From assembly GCA_049840875.1 (NCBI GenBank), contig JASGJE010000015.1:162329-226328 (forward strand): 64,000 bases of DNA, read 5' to 3'. A program made the translations under genes and the position numbers. Each line of letters begins with the position of its first letter. Within the stretch, counting starts at the first letter, position 1. Positions 15,307-24,295 of this stretch are shown here, in pieces. The stretch is from JAFDYH01 sp049840875 (GTDB lineage Bacteria > Bacteroidota > Bacteroidia > Chitinophagales > Chitinophagaceae). The notes beneath the pieces were generated by a model. That model was not told the DNA's origin. It was given only the letters and a program-made list of their open reading frames with translations, and did not search any database.

Positions 15307-15542
15307 CAAAACCTGATTTCTTTTTTTCTGAATTTTCTGCCTGCCCTGATTCCTCTTATTATTTCACGAGGAGACTTTTCAGACGCAAATGCTCCAAATG
15401 ATTTATAAAAGGACTTATCCATATTTTTTTCTTTTTTCAGAGACTTTGAAAGATTTTCGATTAATTCCAATTTGTTTTCATCGCTCCAGCTTTCAATTAT
15501 TTTTGAGTATGCAGCTATTAGTTGTTTATCTGTAAAACTCAT
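15306..15542 (-). CDS. Antitoxin partner of VapC, poorly classified family
   Basis: 78 residues, directly upstream of and overlapping vapC. The antitoxin role is inferred from position, size and coupling. The N-terminal part (about 1-40) is predicted helical ('TDKQLIAAYSKIIESWSDEN', 'KLELIENLSKSLKKEK'). The C-terminal part has FYKSFGAFASEKSPREIIRG and a basic tail GRKFRKKEIRF, the kind of segment antitoxins thread into the toxin's active site. I see neither an AbrB nor a ribbon-helix-helix pattern, so the DNA-binding mode is unclear. Confidence 0.75.
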   Translation of the reverse strand: MSFTDKQLIAAYSKIIESWSDENKLELIENLSKSLKKEKNMDKSFYKSFGAFASEKSPREIIRGIRAGRKFRKKEIRF

Positions 15543-15624
15543 AAAATCGTTTTCATAAAATTAAGAAGTAAAAGTTGAACTTTATAGCTTCCGCAATATC
15601 CCCGAACAATAGTAATTTTATCGA

Positions 15625-16053
15625 ATGGATACCCCGAAAGTTTATCATCTTTTTGTTTATGGCTCACTCATGAGTGGGTTTAAGAGTCCCGCTTACGAAT
15701 ATATGAGCCGGTATTTTAACCTTGTTTCTCCTGCGAAGATCAAAGGAAAGCTATATGATCTCGGCGATTATCCGGCAGCAATTCCGGTAAACGAAAATGT
15801 ATATATAAAAGGCGAATTGTACATCATTAAAAATGAACCCGAATTCTCTTATGCCATTGGCCAATTGGATGACTATGAAGGCGTGAACCCCGAACCCGGT
15901 GAGCCGCATTTATATTATCGTGAACTTACGGAAGTGGTTTATGATAATTCAACGACTGCCGCGTGGGTTTATTGGTATAACGGAGATGTAAGCGGAAAAC
16001 CTGTTGTTGAATCAGGCGATATACTTCAATATCATCAACAAAAGAATAATTGA
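15625..16053 (+). CDS. Gamma-glutamylcyclotransferase (AIG2/GGCT-like) family protein
   Basis: 142 residues. The signature 'HLFVYGSLMSGFKSP' near the start forms the substrate-binding loop of the GGCT fold. The central 'KGELYIIKNEPEF' and 'LDDYEGVNPEPGEPHLYYRE' contain the acidic residue usually required for catalysis in cyclotransferases. C-terminal 'AAWVYWYNGDV' completes the barrel. Enzymes of this fold remove gamma-glutamyl groups as 5-oxoproline, but the family also has members of unknown substrate. The gene abuts lpxH with no gap (TGA then GTG), so co-translation is likely. Confidence 0.85.
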   Translation: MDTPKVYHLFVYGSLMSGFKSPAYEYMSRYFNLVSPAKIKGKLYDLGDYPAAIPVNENVYIKGELYIIKNEPEFSYAIGQLDDYEGVNPEPGEPHLYYRELTEVVYDNSTTAAWVYWYNGDVSGKPVVESGDILQYHQQKNN

Positions 16054-16839
16054 GTGCAATTGCCTTCTGATAAACGAATTTATTTTCTTTCCGATTTTCA
16101 TCTCGGCGCCCCTGATCATGAACGGAGTCTTTTGCGTGAGAAGCTGATCGTTCAGTTTCTTGATGAAATAAAAGATAAGGCCGCAGAAGTTTTTCTTGTT
16201 GGCGATATGTTTGACTTCTGGTATGAATATCGTAAGGTTGTTCCGAAAGGATATGTGCGGTTATTGGGTAAGCTCGCTGAATTAACGGATGCTGGTATAC
16301 CAATGCATTTTTTTGTTGGCAATCATGATATGTGGATGAAGGATTATTTTTTAAAGGAATTGAATATTCCAATCTATTTTGAGCCCAAAGAATTTGAGCG
16401 CAACGGTAAAAAATTCTTTATCGGTCATGGCGATGGTCTCGGTCCGGGTGATCATGGTTATAAGCGATTGAAGAAAGTATTCAGAAATCCTTTTTGTCAA
16501 TGGCTTTTTGGTATTCTGCCGCCATACATCGGCATGGGACTTGCAGATTACATGAGCCGTCGCAGCAGGGCGCAGACTGGTTCATCAGAAGAAATATTCC
16601 TGGGAGAGGATAAAGAATGGTTGCTCATTTTCTGCAATGATCAACTTGAGAAAGCATTTTATGACTTTTTTATTTTTGGCCACAGACATTTGCCAATAGA
16701 TTATCGTCTGAAAAACAATAGCCGTTATATCAATCTTGGGGATTGGATCAGGTATTTTACCTATGCAGAATTTGACGGGAATACTGTAACATTGAAATCA
16801 TACATTGGCAACGATCATAAAATTATCCGCAACGCATGA
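16054..16839 (+). CDS. lpxH: UDP-2,3-diacylglucosamine diphosphatase LpxH
   Basis: 261 residues; start GTG directly after the preceding stop. LpxH hydrolyses UDP-2,3-diacylglucosamine to lipid X and UMP in lipid A synthesis at the inner membrane. All calcineurin-type metal motifs are present: D14-F-H16, GDMFDFW with Asp51, GNHD at 89-92, GHGDG with His125, and GHRH at 209-212. Length and motif order fit the Bacteroidota LpxH-like clade. The stop overlaps the next gene's ATG (ATGA). Confidence 0.9.
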   Translation: MQLPSDKRIYFLSDFHLGAPDHERSLLREKLIVQFLDEIKDKAAEVFLVGDMFDFWYEYRKVVPKGYVRLLGKLAELTDAGIPMHFFVGNHDMWMKDYFLKELNIPIYFEPKEFERNGKKFFIGHGDGLGPGDHGYKRLKKVFRNPFCQWLFGILPPYIGMGLADYMSRRSRAQTGSSEEIFLGEDKEWLLIFCNDQLEKAFYDFFIFGHRHLPIDYRLKNNSRYINLGDWIRYFTYAEFDGNTVTLKSYIGNDHKIIRNA

Positions 16840-17642
16840 AATGGTTTATTTACTGCCTGTTATTTTTTTCTTCTTCGCTGGCCTTTGCGCAGCAGGACTC
16901 GGGCTTTCATTTAGTGCGTACCCAAACGGGTGACATCGTTGACTTTACTGTAGACAATCTCGATAATATTTATTTATTCAGCAGTACTAACCAGCTAAAG
17001 AAACTGAATGCTCATGGAGATTCAGTTGCTGTGTACAATGACATAAAAAAATACGGCCGCGCTACGTATATCGATGTGTCCAATCCTTTACGTGTATTAC
17101 TTTACTACAAAGATTTTTCTACCATTGTAACACTGGATCGTCTATTAAATATCCGCAGTGTTATTGACCTCCGCAAAAACAATATTCTGCAGGTAAATGC
17201 AATAGGGCTTTCATACGATAATAACATATGGCTATACGATGAGGTAAACAGCAAACTGAAAAAGATAGATGAAACAGGAAAGACGTTGCTGGAGACACCG
17301 GATTTCAGAATGCTTTTTGGTGATGCCCCTTCACCCGAATCAATATTTGACCAGGATGGATTCGTATATATGTATGATTCCATTAAAGGAGTATACGTTT
17401 TTGATTACTACGGCGCTTTAAAAAATAAAATACTCATTACAGGCTGGAAAGATTTTCGTGTAGCGGGCAAATATATTTATGGCATCACCAATGATACGCT
17501 GCAACGATACCAGATCAGTACATTCCGCGTCGACAATCAAAAATTGGTAGCGCCGATATGGCCTGTATTATCATTAGGATTTACTCCCACAAGACTGTAT
17601 GCATTGAAAAAGGATATCGTTGAAATATATGCATTGCGATAG
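16836..17642 (+). CDS. Exported protein of unknown function, beta-propeller-like
   Basis: 268 residues; the ATG overlaps the lpxH stop by four bases, so it is translationally coupled. The signal peptide is MKWFIYCLLFFSSSLAFAQQ. The mature part is a series of short strands with repeated hydrophobic-x-Asp patterns ('IVDFTVDNLDNIYLFSS', 'GLSYDNNIWLYDEVNSKLK', 'GFVYMYDSIKGVYVFDYYG'), as in NHL- or six-bladed propeller proteins. I infer a periplasmic scaffold or ligand-binding role. Genes of this kind occur beside lpxH in related bacteria, but their function is unknown to me. Confidence 0.7.
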   Translation: MKWFIYCLLFFSSSLAFAQQDSGFHLVRTQTGDIVDFTVDNLDNIYLFSSTNQLKKLNAHGDSVAVYNDIKKYGRATYIDVSNPLRVLLYYKDFSTIVTLDRLLNIRSVIDLRKNNILQVNAIGLSYDNNIWLYDEVNSKLKKIDETGKTLLETPDFRMLFGDAPSPESIFDQDGFVYMYDSIKGVYVFDYYGALKNKILITGWKDFRVAGKYIYGITNDTLQRYQISTFRVDNQKLVAPIWPVLSLGFTPTRLYALKKDIVEIYALR

Positions 17643-17693
17643 AGATAATGCGTACAGGAATTGTAATTTTAGATGATCTAAGGAAACAGTGAT

Positions 17694-18779
17694 ATGTTTA
17701 AGTTTTTCGATCAGGTAGTTTTCGACAATCCCATCAAGAGTTATTTACTGGTACTTTCAGTCATTCTCTTTATCATTCTTTTAAAGAGAATGATTTCACG
17801 GTATATCGCTGCCTTACTATCGCATGGCGCTCGCCGCATTTGGAAAAGCATGGACATTAAGTCGTTTAAAGACTTAATGATGCAGCCATTAGGAATGTTT
17901 CTCGTAATCTTTATTTCCATAGTCGCATTTCACAAATTGAAATTTCCGGCTGTGCTGGATGTGGAGATATACGATTATACAACAAAAGATATCGTTCATT
18001 TTCTTGCTACAACAATATTGATCATTTCGTTTGTTCGTTTATTACTACGGTTAATTGATTTTATAGCTGTTGTTTTGGGAAAGAAAGCCGATCGTACGAC
18101 AGATCCCTCGGATAACCAGCTGATCGTTTTCTTTAAAGATTTTTTTAAAGTACTTATTGTTATCAATGGGATGCTGATGGTATTGCATTTTGCTGTCGGA
18201 TTTGATGTAAAAAACCTCCTGACCGGATTGAGTATAGTAGGTGCGGCTTTGGCATTATCACTAAGAGAAAGTCTTGAAAATCTCATTGCTTCGTTTATCA
18301 TTTTCTTCGACAAACCATTTGTAACCGGCGATCAGATTAAAGTACAGAATATAACAGGAGTGGTAGAAAAGATCGGATTGAGAAGTACACGATTGCGAAC
18401 TGATCAAAAGACATATGTAAGCGTGCCGAATAAGCAAATGGTAGATACCATCGTCGACAATCTTTCATTACGTTCACAGCGGCGTGCTGATTTAAAACTC
18501 GAAATAGGGTTATCGGCTTCTGCTCAACAAATGGATGATCTTGTAAAAGGTGTTCGCAAAATCGTGAGCCGGAGGGAAATTGAGAACTCGTCTATTTTTA
18601 TGAATGATATTGCCAGCAATGCGTTTATTGTTTCTGCAGAATATTATACAGCTCCCGTCACCATTGGTGAATTTAACAGCATCCGCCAGGATGTGAATAT
18701 GCAGGTATTAAAGCTCATAGAAGAGTTGAAACTGGAAATAGCCGGTGCAACAACTGACGTACGGGTAACAAAGCCTTAA
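17694..18779 (+). CDS. MscS-family mechanosensitive ion channel
   Basis: 361 residues. It opens under membrane tension to release osmolytes. Hydrophobic helices lie at about 16-34, 60-82, 98-122 and 150-172. The pore helix and following segment are 'LTGLSIVGAALALSLRES' and 'LENLIASFIIFFDKPF', the signature of MscS TM3. A beta domain follows ('GDQIKVQNITGVVEKIGLRS', 'VSVPNKQMVDTIVDNLS'), then an alpha/beta C-terminal domain. No extra N-terminal sensor domain is present, so it is a short MscS-type rather than MscK-type channel. It lies 51 bp after the preceding gene, possibly in the same transcript. Confidence 0.9.
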   Translation: MFKFFDQVVFDNPIKSYLLVLSVILFIILLKRMISRYIAALLSHGARRIWKSMDIKSFKDLMMQPLGMFLVIFISIVAFHKLKFPAVLDVEIYDYTTKDIVHFLATTILIISFVRLLLRLIDFIAVVLGKKADRTTDPSDNQLIVFFKDFFKVLIVINGMLMVLHFAVGFDVKNLLTGLSIVGAALALSLRESLENLIASFIIFFDKPFVTGDQIKVQNITGVVEKIGLRSTRLRTDQKTYVSVPNKQMVDTIVDNLSLRSQRRADLKLEIGLSASAQQMDDLVKGVRKIVSRREIENSSIFMNDIASNAFIVSAEYYTAPVTIGEFNSIRQDVNMQVLKLIEELKLEIAGATTDVRVTKP

Positions 18780-19333
18780 CTTTTTAACAAAAATGGGCAA
18801 CATACATTTTCGGCTATCCAGCGACGTATGTTATTACGGTATCTGAAGCCGCTGAACAATCCACGCATGCTATCATCGCGCATTAATTGTGCAATTATAG
18901 CTTTTGTCAATTCATTTTAAAAGGCTTCAGAAATGAATTGACATTTTGTAAAAATTAGGTACCATTGACGATCTTGTAATATTCATCGCCTTCATTGAAG
19001 GAAATAACACAAATGCCAGTATAAGTTTTGCGTACAACGATTAGTTGAATTACTAATCCTGTATAGACAAAACATACCTGACCGTTAGTATACGGCCTTA
19101 TTCAACTAAATTTTTAAGAAGCGGTGCTTTTTCAAAAGCTGCAACGGCCTGAATGGATATTGGATTGGTTAATTGCGGTTATTCAGGTGTTCAGCAAGGC
19201 AGCGGTAATTTGCAATGGACAAAAGGAAATGATAAGGTAGTAATTGAACCATCGATGTAGTACCAAAAATCAAGCCACAAACATTTATTAGAGTTTGACA
19301 AATGTCAAGAGAGTAAAAATACAGGTCGGCTTC
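18780..19333. other. 554-bp intergenic region with inverted repeats
   Basis: No gene is convincing. It lies between the convergent mscS and merR-type genes. It contains a 13-bp perfect inverted repeat (18905-18943), a short CCTTCA-T-TGAAGG palindrome (18989-19001), and a 7-bp inverted repeat GATTAGT-TGAATT-ACTAATC (19039-19058). A 35-codon open frame at 19153-19260 has no recognisable product. The length and density of small palindromes suggest a remnant region. Confidence 0.5.
18905..18943. repeat. 13-bp perfect inverted repeat, 13-nt loop
   Basis: TGTCAATTCATTT (18905-18917) is the exact reverse complement of AAATGAATTGACA (18931-18943). It lies about 125 bp after the mscS stop with no T-tract, so an intrinsic terminator is unlikely on the plus strand. 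It may be a transcript-end hairpin or the core of a small dispersed element. Confidence 0.7.
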
Positions 19334-19912
19334 TTAGAGGTTTGCCTTCAATTCATTGAGGAATGATTTGATCTTTTCCAGCGATTGTATCACTGCAAAC
19401 TTCTCCTCTGATTTTTTTGTCTTTTTCAGATAATCTTTGGCGCCTTCAATAGTGAATTTTCTGCGGCGTAGCAGGTCGTATATTAGTTGAAGATTCTTTA
19501 CATCAACAGGGCGGAAAAACCGATCGCCTTTCCTGTTCTTTCGCGGCTGGAGAATATCGAATTCACTTTCCCAATAGCGAAGCAACGATTGGTTTACCCG
19601 AAACCATCCTGCTACTTCTCCGATGGAATAATATTGTTTTTGAAAAAGAAGGGCATCTTCAGGTACCGAAATCAAGTCTGCTTCAAGTCCGAATTCTTTT
19701 AAAGAACGTCTTCCGCGGGTAGAAACAGGCTTTTGATCTTTTATAATACCGGTGGTGCGAATGACAGGCTTTGCTGTTTTTTCAGATGCCTGATTTGCGG
19801 CATCAATCAATTGCTGACGTGATGAAGAAACAATGCTTGATTCTTGTTGGTTAGGTTTGTTTTCTGAAACTTCAGAAAAGTCAAATGGTATCTGGTCCAG
19901 AGATTTTGCCAT
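19334..19912 (-). CDS. MerR-family transcriptional regulator
   Basis: 192 residues. The first 95 are polar and probably disordered. The MerR helix-turn-helix and wing span about 108-180: 'YYSIGEVAGWFRVNQSLLRYWESEF' (helix-turn-helix), then 'LQPRKNRKGDRFFRPVDVKNL' and 'DLLRRRKFTIEGAKDYLKK'. No effector-binding domain follows, only a short helix. This short form with a long N-terminal extension is widespread in Bacteroidota; its target is unknown. The gene is downstream of the M23 peptidase gene on the same strand, 237 bp apart. Confidence 0.88.
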   Translation of the reverse strand: MAKSLDQIPFDFSEVSENKPNQQESSIVSSSRQQLIDAANQASEKTAKPVIRTTGIIKDQKPVSTRGRRSLKEFGLEADLISVPEDALLFQKQYYSIGEVAGWFRVNQSLLRYWESEFDILQPRKNRKGDRFFRPVDVKNLQLIYDLLRRRKFTIEGAKDYLKKTKKSEEKFAVIQSLEKIKSFLNELKANL

Positions 19913-20149
19913 AACTATAAATGAAGATACGATTGTTATCTGTTTTGATCTTTAGAAATCAAAAACAGTTTTTTCCACAGGGGTACATAAGTGGTGTTTA
20001 TCAGAGGGCGTTGATGGCTTGTATTGGTTGCAATTTAGAGTTATTTAGTCACGAATAACGATTTGTTAAAGCTTTAGAAAAAAATTGATCTGTAAAAAGA
20101 TTTTTCAGCGAAAGTTAATCGAAGCTTTGATTGGATGAGCTTGCTTTCT

Positions 20150-21085
20150 TTAATAACAGGTCGTATTGATCCGGGAAAGATCGTTATAGAAGAAATAAAT
20201 GGGGTCAATTTTCTGACCATTCTTATGTACTTCGTAGTGGCAATGCGGACCAGTAGATTTTCCGGTGCTGCCAACGTAGCCAATGACTTCACCACGTTTT
20301 ACTTTTTGACCAGCCCTGGCTTTTACTTTCACCATGTGCCCATACAGCGTTTCGTAGCCGTAACCATGATTGATGATAACGTGATTGCCATAACCTCCAT
20401 CGCTGAAGCCAGCCATTTTTATTACACCATCCGCAGTGGCATAGATAGGCGTACCCTGCGGCGCTGTAAAGTCGATGCCCGGATGCATTTTGGTGGTTTT
20501 ATAAATCGGGTCTATGCGGTAACCAAATCCTGATGCAATTCTTTTCAGGTCGCTGTTGCTTACTGGTTGTATAGCAGGTGTGCAGGCTAAAATGATCTCT
20601 TTATTTTTTAAAAGGCTGCCCAGTTCCGTATAAGATGCCTTTTGGGCCGTCATTCGGGCGGCAAGATTATTCATCGATTGAATAATCGAGTGTGTAAGCT
20701 CATAGTTAGTCATGCCCTCAATCTTCGCCAATTCGAGGTTTTTCTCCAGTTCTTTTGCCCGGGCACTATCGGGAATGGGATTAGCCTCAAAAATGGCGCG
20801 ATAGACATCATTATCTCGTTTTTCCAATTCGGTCATTTGTTGTTGCATAGCCTTCAAATGATCATTCAATTCGTTGTAGTTATCTTTCAAACGTTCATTA
20901 TCATTCCGAAGGATCTTTTCACTAGGCGAGCCTACAAAGCGAAAGGCGAAAAACGAAATAAGTGTAGCTGTGACGAGGGCGGCAGCGAGAAAACCAAAAA
21001 TGCGCAACAACTTTACCCGCAAGGGTGTTTCCAGCTTTTCATACCGGAGCGTATTGGTGTTGTAGTAATACTTGATCTTCTTCAT
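20150..21085 (-). CDS. M23-family (LytM-type) metallopeptidase, membrane anchored
   Basis: 311 residues. A cytoplasmic basic segment is followed by one membrane helix (about 28-50), a coiled-coil (about 57-125, with NDNERLKDNYNELNDHLKAM) and the LytM domain (about 184-298). Zinc ligands are visible as H201-PGI-D205 and the HCH motif (H281, H283), so the domain should be active, cleaving peptidoglycan cross-links. The coiled-coil plus LytM layout resembles cell-envelope hydrolases or their activators (NlpD/EnvC/MepM-like). The protein faces the periplasm by the positive-inside rule. It is divergent from alaS. Confidence 0.9.
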   Translation of the reverse strand: MKKIKYYYNTNTLRYEKLETPLRVKLLRIFGFLAAALVTATLISFFAFRFVGSPSEKILRNDNERLKDNYNELNDHLKAMQQQMTELEKRDNDVYRAIFEANPIPDSARAKELEKNLELAKIEGMTNYELTHSIIQSMNNLAARMTAQKASYTELGSLLKNKEIILACTPAIQPVSNSDLKRIASGFGYRIDPIYKTTKMHPGIDFTAPQGTPIYATADGVIKMAGFSDGGYGNHVIINHGYGYETLYGHMVKVKARAGQKVKRGEVIGYVGSTGKSTGPHCHYEVHKNGQKIDPIYFFYNDLSRINTTCY

Positions 21086-21450
21086 AAAAGCAAAGCCTGA
21101 AAACTGTTTTCAGAGGTACAAATGCCGGTCATTTAATTACCTTTGCGTGCCTGTTTCAATAAACGCCGGTGGCTTTTCTTAATTGTACCGATACCTGCTT
21201 TAAACCGGCAGGCAGACGGCAAAGATAGTTGCAACAAAGGCAAAAATCAACCTATTTATTTTTTCAAATTTATTGACAATGAGCGGGGAGCGGGAAACAA
21301 TAAGCAACAGGAAATCAGCAATAGATAATAATCACTGTTCATGCGACTATTTCAATTATTCAACCAGGACACACCTGGTTTGTGCGGGTTGTCTATTGAA
21401 AATCGCTGATTCTTCGTTCACTATATTTTACTGACCATTCATTACTACTG
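21086..21450. other. 365-bp divergent region between M23 peptidase and alaS
   Basis: No gene is supported; an open frame at 21143-21328 looks non-coding. A hairpin AACCAGG-ACACA-CCTGGTT lies at 21362-21380, about 70 bp before alaS. A near-consensus -7 box (TATATTTT, last base differs) precedes the alaS start. The stretch around 21205 (CCGGCAGGCAGACGGC) resembles the GC-rich small palindrome at 40992-41007. I see no T-box features. Confidence 0.4.
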
Positions 21451-24186
21451 ATGATGATAAGTTCCGAAATACGACAACAATTCCTCGATTTTTTTCGCAG
21501 CAAAGGGCATGAAATTGTTCCGTCTGCCCCGATAGTTGTAAAGAACGATCCGACGCTGATGTTTACAAATGCTGGGATGAACCAGTTTAAAGATTATTTT
21601 CTAGGAAACAAGAAGCCCGTTTATTCACGGGTAGCTGATACACAGAAATGTCTTCGTGTAAGCGGCAAACACAATGATCTTGAAGAAGTCGGTGTTGACA
21701 CGTATCATCATACCATGTTTGAAATGCTCGGCAACTGGAGTTTTGGCGATTACTTTAAAAAAGATGCTATAGCCTGGAGCTGGGAATTACTGACATCCGT
21801 TTATAAAATTGACAAAGACCGTTTATACGTTACCATTTTCCAGGGAGATGATAAAGAGAGATTGCCAAAAGATGACGAAGCCTATAATGAATGGAAAAAA
21901 TGGATCGCAGAAGATCGTATCCTGTTAGGTAATAAGAAAGATAACTTTTGGGAAATGGGCGATACCGGCCCTTGTGGGCCGTGTACAGAGATACATTATG
22001 ATTCCCGGCCGGAAGCAAACAATGACGGGCATTCTCTGGTAAATAACGATGAAACAGGTAAAGTGATTGAGATATGGAACAATGTATTTATCCAGTTCAA
22101 CCGAATGAAGGATGGAACACTCGAATCATTGCCGGCAAAGCATGTCGATACTGGCATGGGTTTCGAGCGGCTTGTTCGTGTATTGCAGGGAAAAAATTCC
22201 AACTACGATACTGATATTTTTACCGGAACGATAAATGAAGTTGAAAAAATAACCGGCAAGAAATATAATTATAGTGACAACAAACAAGATGTAGCTTTTC
22301 GTGTACTGGCTGATCATATACGTGCCATCAGTTTTACAATTGCTGATGGACAATTGCCTTCTAATACGGGAGCAGGTTATGTAATACGAAGAATTTTGCG
22401 TCGGGCAGTTCGCTATTATTATTCTTATCTCGATTATAAGCAGCCATTATTACACCAGTTGTTACCGTTGCTTGCCAAACAATTTGAAAATGTTTTCCCT
22501 GAGTTGAACTCACAAAAAGATTTTGTAACGAAGGTGATTAAAGAAGAAGAAGAAGCTTTTTTGAGAACGCTTGGAAAGGGAATTGAGACATTAGGTGAGA
22601 TTGTCAAATATGTTAAAAGTCTTTCTATATATCCAAGTTCTGGAACTGTTATATCGCACATACGCATGCCTACAGTCATTAAAGAATTAATGGATACAGA
22701 CAAAAATCTTACAATTTATACCGCTGCTTTAAATTCATCAAGAATACTGAATGGGAAAATTGCTTTTATTCTTTACGATCGATTTGGGTTCCCTTTTGAC
22801 CTTACTCAGCTAATTATCAAAGATCACGACCTAAGTTTTGATCAATCAAGTTTTGAAATGGAACTTCAAAAACAAAAAGACCGATCCCGCGCTGCGACGA
22901 AAGTGGATACTGAAGATTGGATTGTATTGGATGATTTTGCCAGGAATGAGTTTGTCGGTTACGATTCTTTCGAATCAGAAACGAAAGTGGTAAAGTATAG
23001 AAAAGTAAAAGCCAAAGGGAAAGAGTCTTTTCAATTAGTGCTGGAAGTAACACCATTTTATGCTGAGAGTGGTGGACAGGTTGGCGATACCGGTAAGCTT
23101 GTAATTAACAATGAAGGTGTTGTTGTAACCGATACAAAAAAGGAAAACGATCTTATCATTCACTATACTGAATCTATTCCTTCGGATCTGAGCGGACGGG
23201 TGACAGCAATGGTGAATGTTCAAAGGAGAAAAGCAATCGCATTACACCATTCAGCGACACACTTACTCCATGCTGCTTTACGCAAAGTATTGGGTACTCA
23301 TGTAGCGCAAAAAGGTTCTTTGGTAAATGATGAACATCTTCGTTTTGACTTTTCGCATTTTGCAAAAATGACAACCGAAGAAATAGCAGCAGTAGAATCA
23401 TTGGTAAATGAGAAGATAAGAGAAAATATTCCGGTTGTTATTACGCAAATGCCAAAAGAAGAAGCTTTGAAATTAGGAGCGATGGCTTTATTCGGTGAAA
23501 AATATGGCGACGTTGTGCGGGTAGTGGTTATTGACCCTACATACTCTGTGGAATTATGTGGTGGTACGCATGTCGGTTTTACGGGTGAACTTGGCTTTTT
23601 TAAAATTAAACACGAATCGGCAGTAGCAGCAGGAGTTCGGAGAATTGAGGCTGTATCAGGAAAGATTGCGGAAGATTATATAAATGATCAATTAGCAACT
23701 GTACATTCTATTCGCGAAGCTTTGAAGAATCCAAAAGATATTTCAAAAGCAATTGAAAATCTGAATGAAGAAAATGCTGACCTGAAAAAAAAGCTGGAAC
23801 GTGCAGAAGCTAAACATTTGGTTGCGATACGAAATGAACTATTAACGAAGGATGAATTAATCAACGGTGTTGCCTTTGTGGGCGATATTGTGCAGGTAAA
23901 TAATGCTGATGCACTAAAGAAGATTTGTTTTGATCTTAAAAATAATCTGCACGATCATCTTGTCGTTTTATGTGCTAATATCGATGGTAAGCCATTCGTT
24001 GCAGTAGGTATTTCAGATACTGTTGTTGCAGCCAGGCAACTCGATGCAGGAAAAATCATTAAAGAACATGTGGCTCCATTAATTAAAGGTGGTGGTGGAG
24101 GACAAAAGAATCTCGCTACTGCAGGTGGACAAGATATATCGAATCTGAAAGAAGTAATTGAAAAAGTAAAAGCTTTACTGAATTGA
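21451..24186 (+). CDS. alaS: Alanyl-tRNA synthetase with an internal insertion
   Basis: 911 residues. It charges tRNA-Ala and hydrolyses mischarged Ser/Gly-tRNA-Ala. The catalytic domain is complete (IRQQFLDFFRSKGHEIVPSA at the start; GDTGPCGPCTEIHYD). The editing domain has H600-SAT-H604 and the C703-GGT-H707 pair. The C-Ala domain ends in GGGGGQKNLATAGG. Between GKGI (residue 378) and NGKIAFILYDRFGFP (434 on) there are about 56 residues, where the family usually has about 15-20; so roughly 40 residues are inserted (around 386-430, DNA about 22606-22740). The reading frame stays intact. A start at 21454 is equally possible. Confidence 0.96.
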   Translation: MMISSEIRQQFLDFFRSKGHEIVPSAPIVVKNDPTLMFTNAGMNQFKDYFLGNKKPVYSRVADTQKCLRVSGKHNDLEEVGVDTYHHTMFEMLGNWSFGDYFKKDAIAWSWELLTSVYKIDKDRLYVTIFQGDDKERLPKDDEAYNEWKKWIAEDRILLGNKKDNFWEMGDTGPCGPCTEIHYDSRPEANNDGHSLVNNDETGKVIEIWNNVFIQFNRMKDGTLESLPAKHVDTGMGFERLVRVLQGKNSNYDTDIFTGTINEVEKITGKKYNYSDNKQDVAFRVLADHIRAISFTIADGQLPSNTGAGYVIRRILRRAVRYYYSYLDYKQPLLHQLLPLLAKQFENVFPELNSQKDFVTKVIKEEEEAFLRTLGKGIETLGEIVKYVKSLSIYPSSGTVISHIRMPTVIKELMDTDKNLTIYTAALNSSRILNGKIAFILYDRFGFPFDLTQLIIKDHDLSFDQSSFEMELQKQKDRSRAATKVDTEDWIVLDDFARNEFVGYDSFESETKVVKYRKVKAKGKESFQLVLEVTPFYAESGGQVGDTGKLVINNEGVVVTDTKKENDLIIHYTESIPSDLSGRVTAMVNVQRRKAIALHHSATHLLHAALRKVLGTHVAQKGSLVNDEHLRFDFSHFAKMTTEEIAAVESLVNEKIRENIPVVITQMPKEEALKLGAMALFGEKYGDVVRVVVIDPTYSVELCGGTHVGFTGELGFFKIKHESAVAAGVRRIEAVSGKIAEDYINDQLATVHSIREALKNPKDISKAIENLNEENADLKKKLERAEAKHLVAIRNELLTKDELINGVAFVGDIVQVNNADALKKICFDLKNNLHDHLVVLCANIDGKPFVAVGISDTVVAARQLDAGKIIKEHVAPLIKGGGGGQKNLATAGGQDISNLKEVIEKVKALLN

Positions 24187-24198
24187 TTAGATTTTGTG

Positions 24199-24258
24199 AA
24201 ACGTGAAAAGAAAAACGTCAAACAAGGTTCGCTATTTCACTTTTCCCCTTTCACGTTT
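24199..24258. repeat. 10-bp inverted repeat after alaS
   Basis: AAACGTGAAA (24199-24208) and TTTCACGTTT (24249-24258) are exact reverse complements, 40 nt apart, starting 12 nt after the alaS stop. This could form a loose hairpin at the 3' end of the alaS message. It is not a classic terminator. Confidence 0.4.
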
Positions 24259-24295
24259 AACGAATGAACCAATGAAAATCCTGCTGTTTGAGAAA

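Noticed and set aside
19153..19260. 35-codon frame in the 18780-19333 gap
   Set aside because: Too short, no recognisable motif, no promoter.
21143..21328. 61-codon frame upstream of alaS
   Set aside because: Low-complexity composition and no conserved features; probably chance.
21381..21450. T-box or other riboswitch upstream of alaS
   Set aside because: No T-box sequence, no anti-terminator pair; the lineage does not normally use them.
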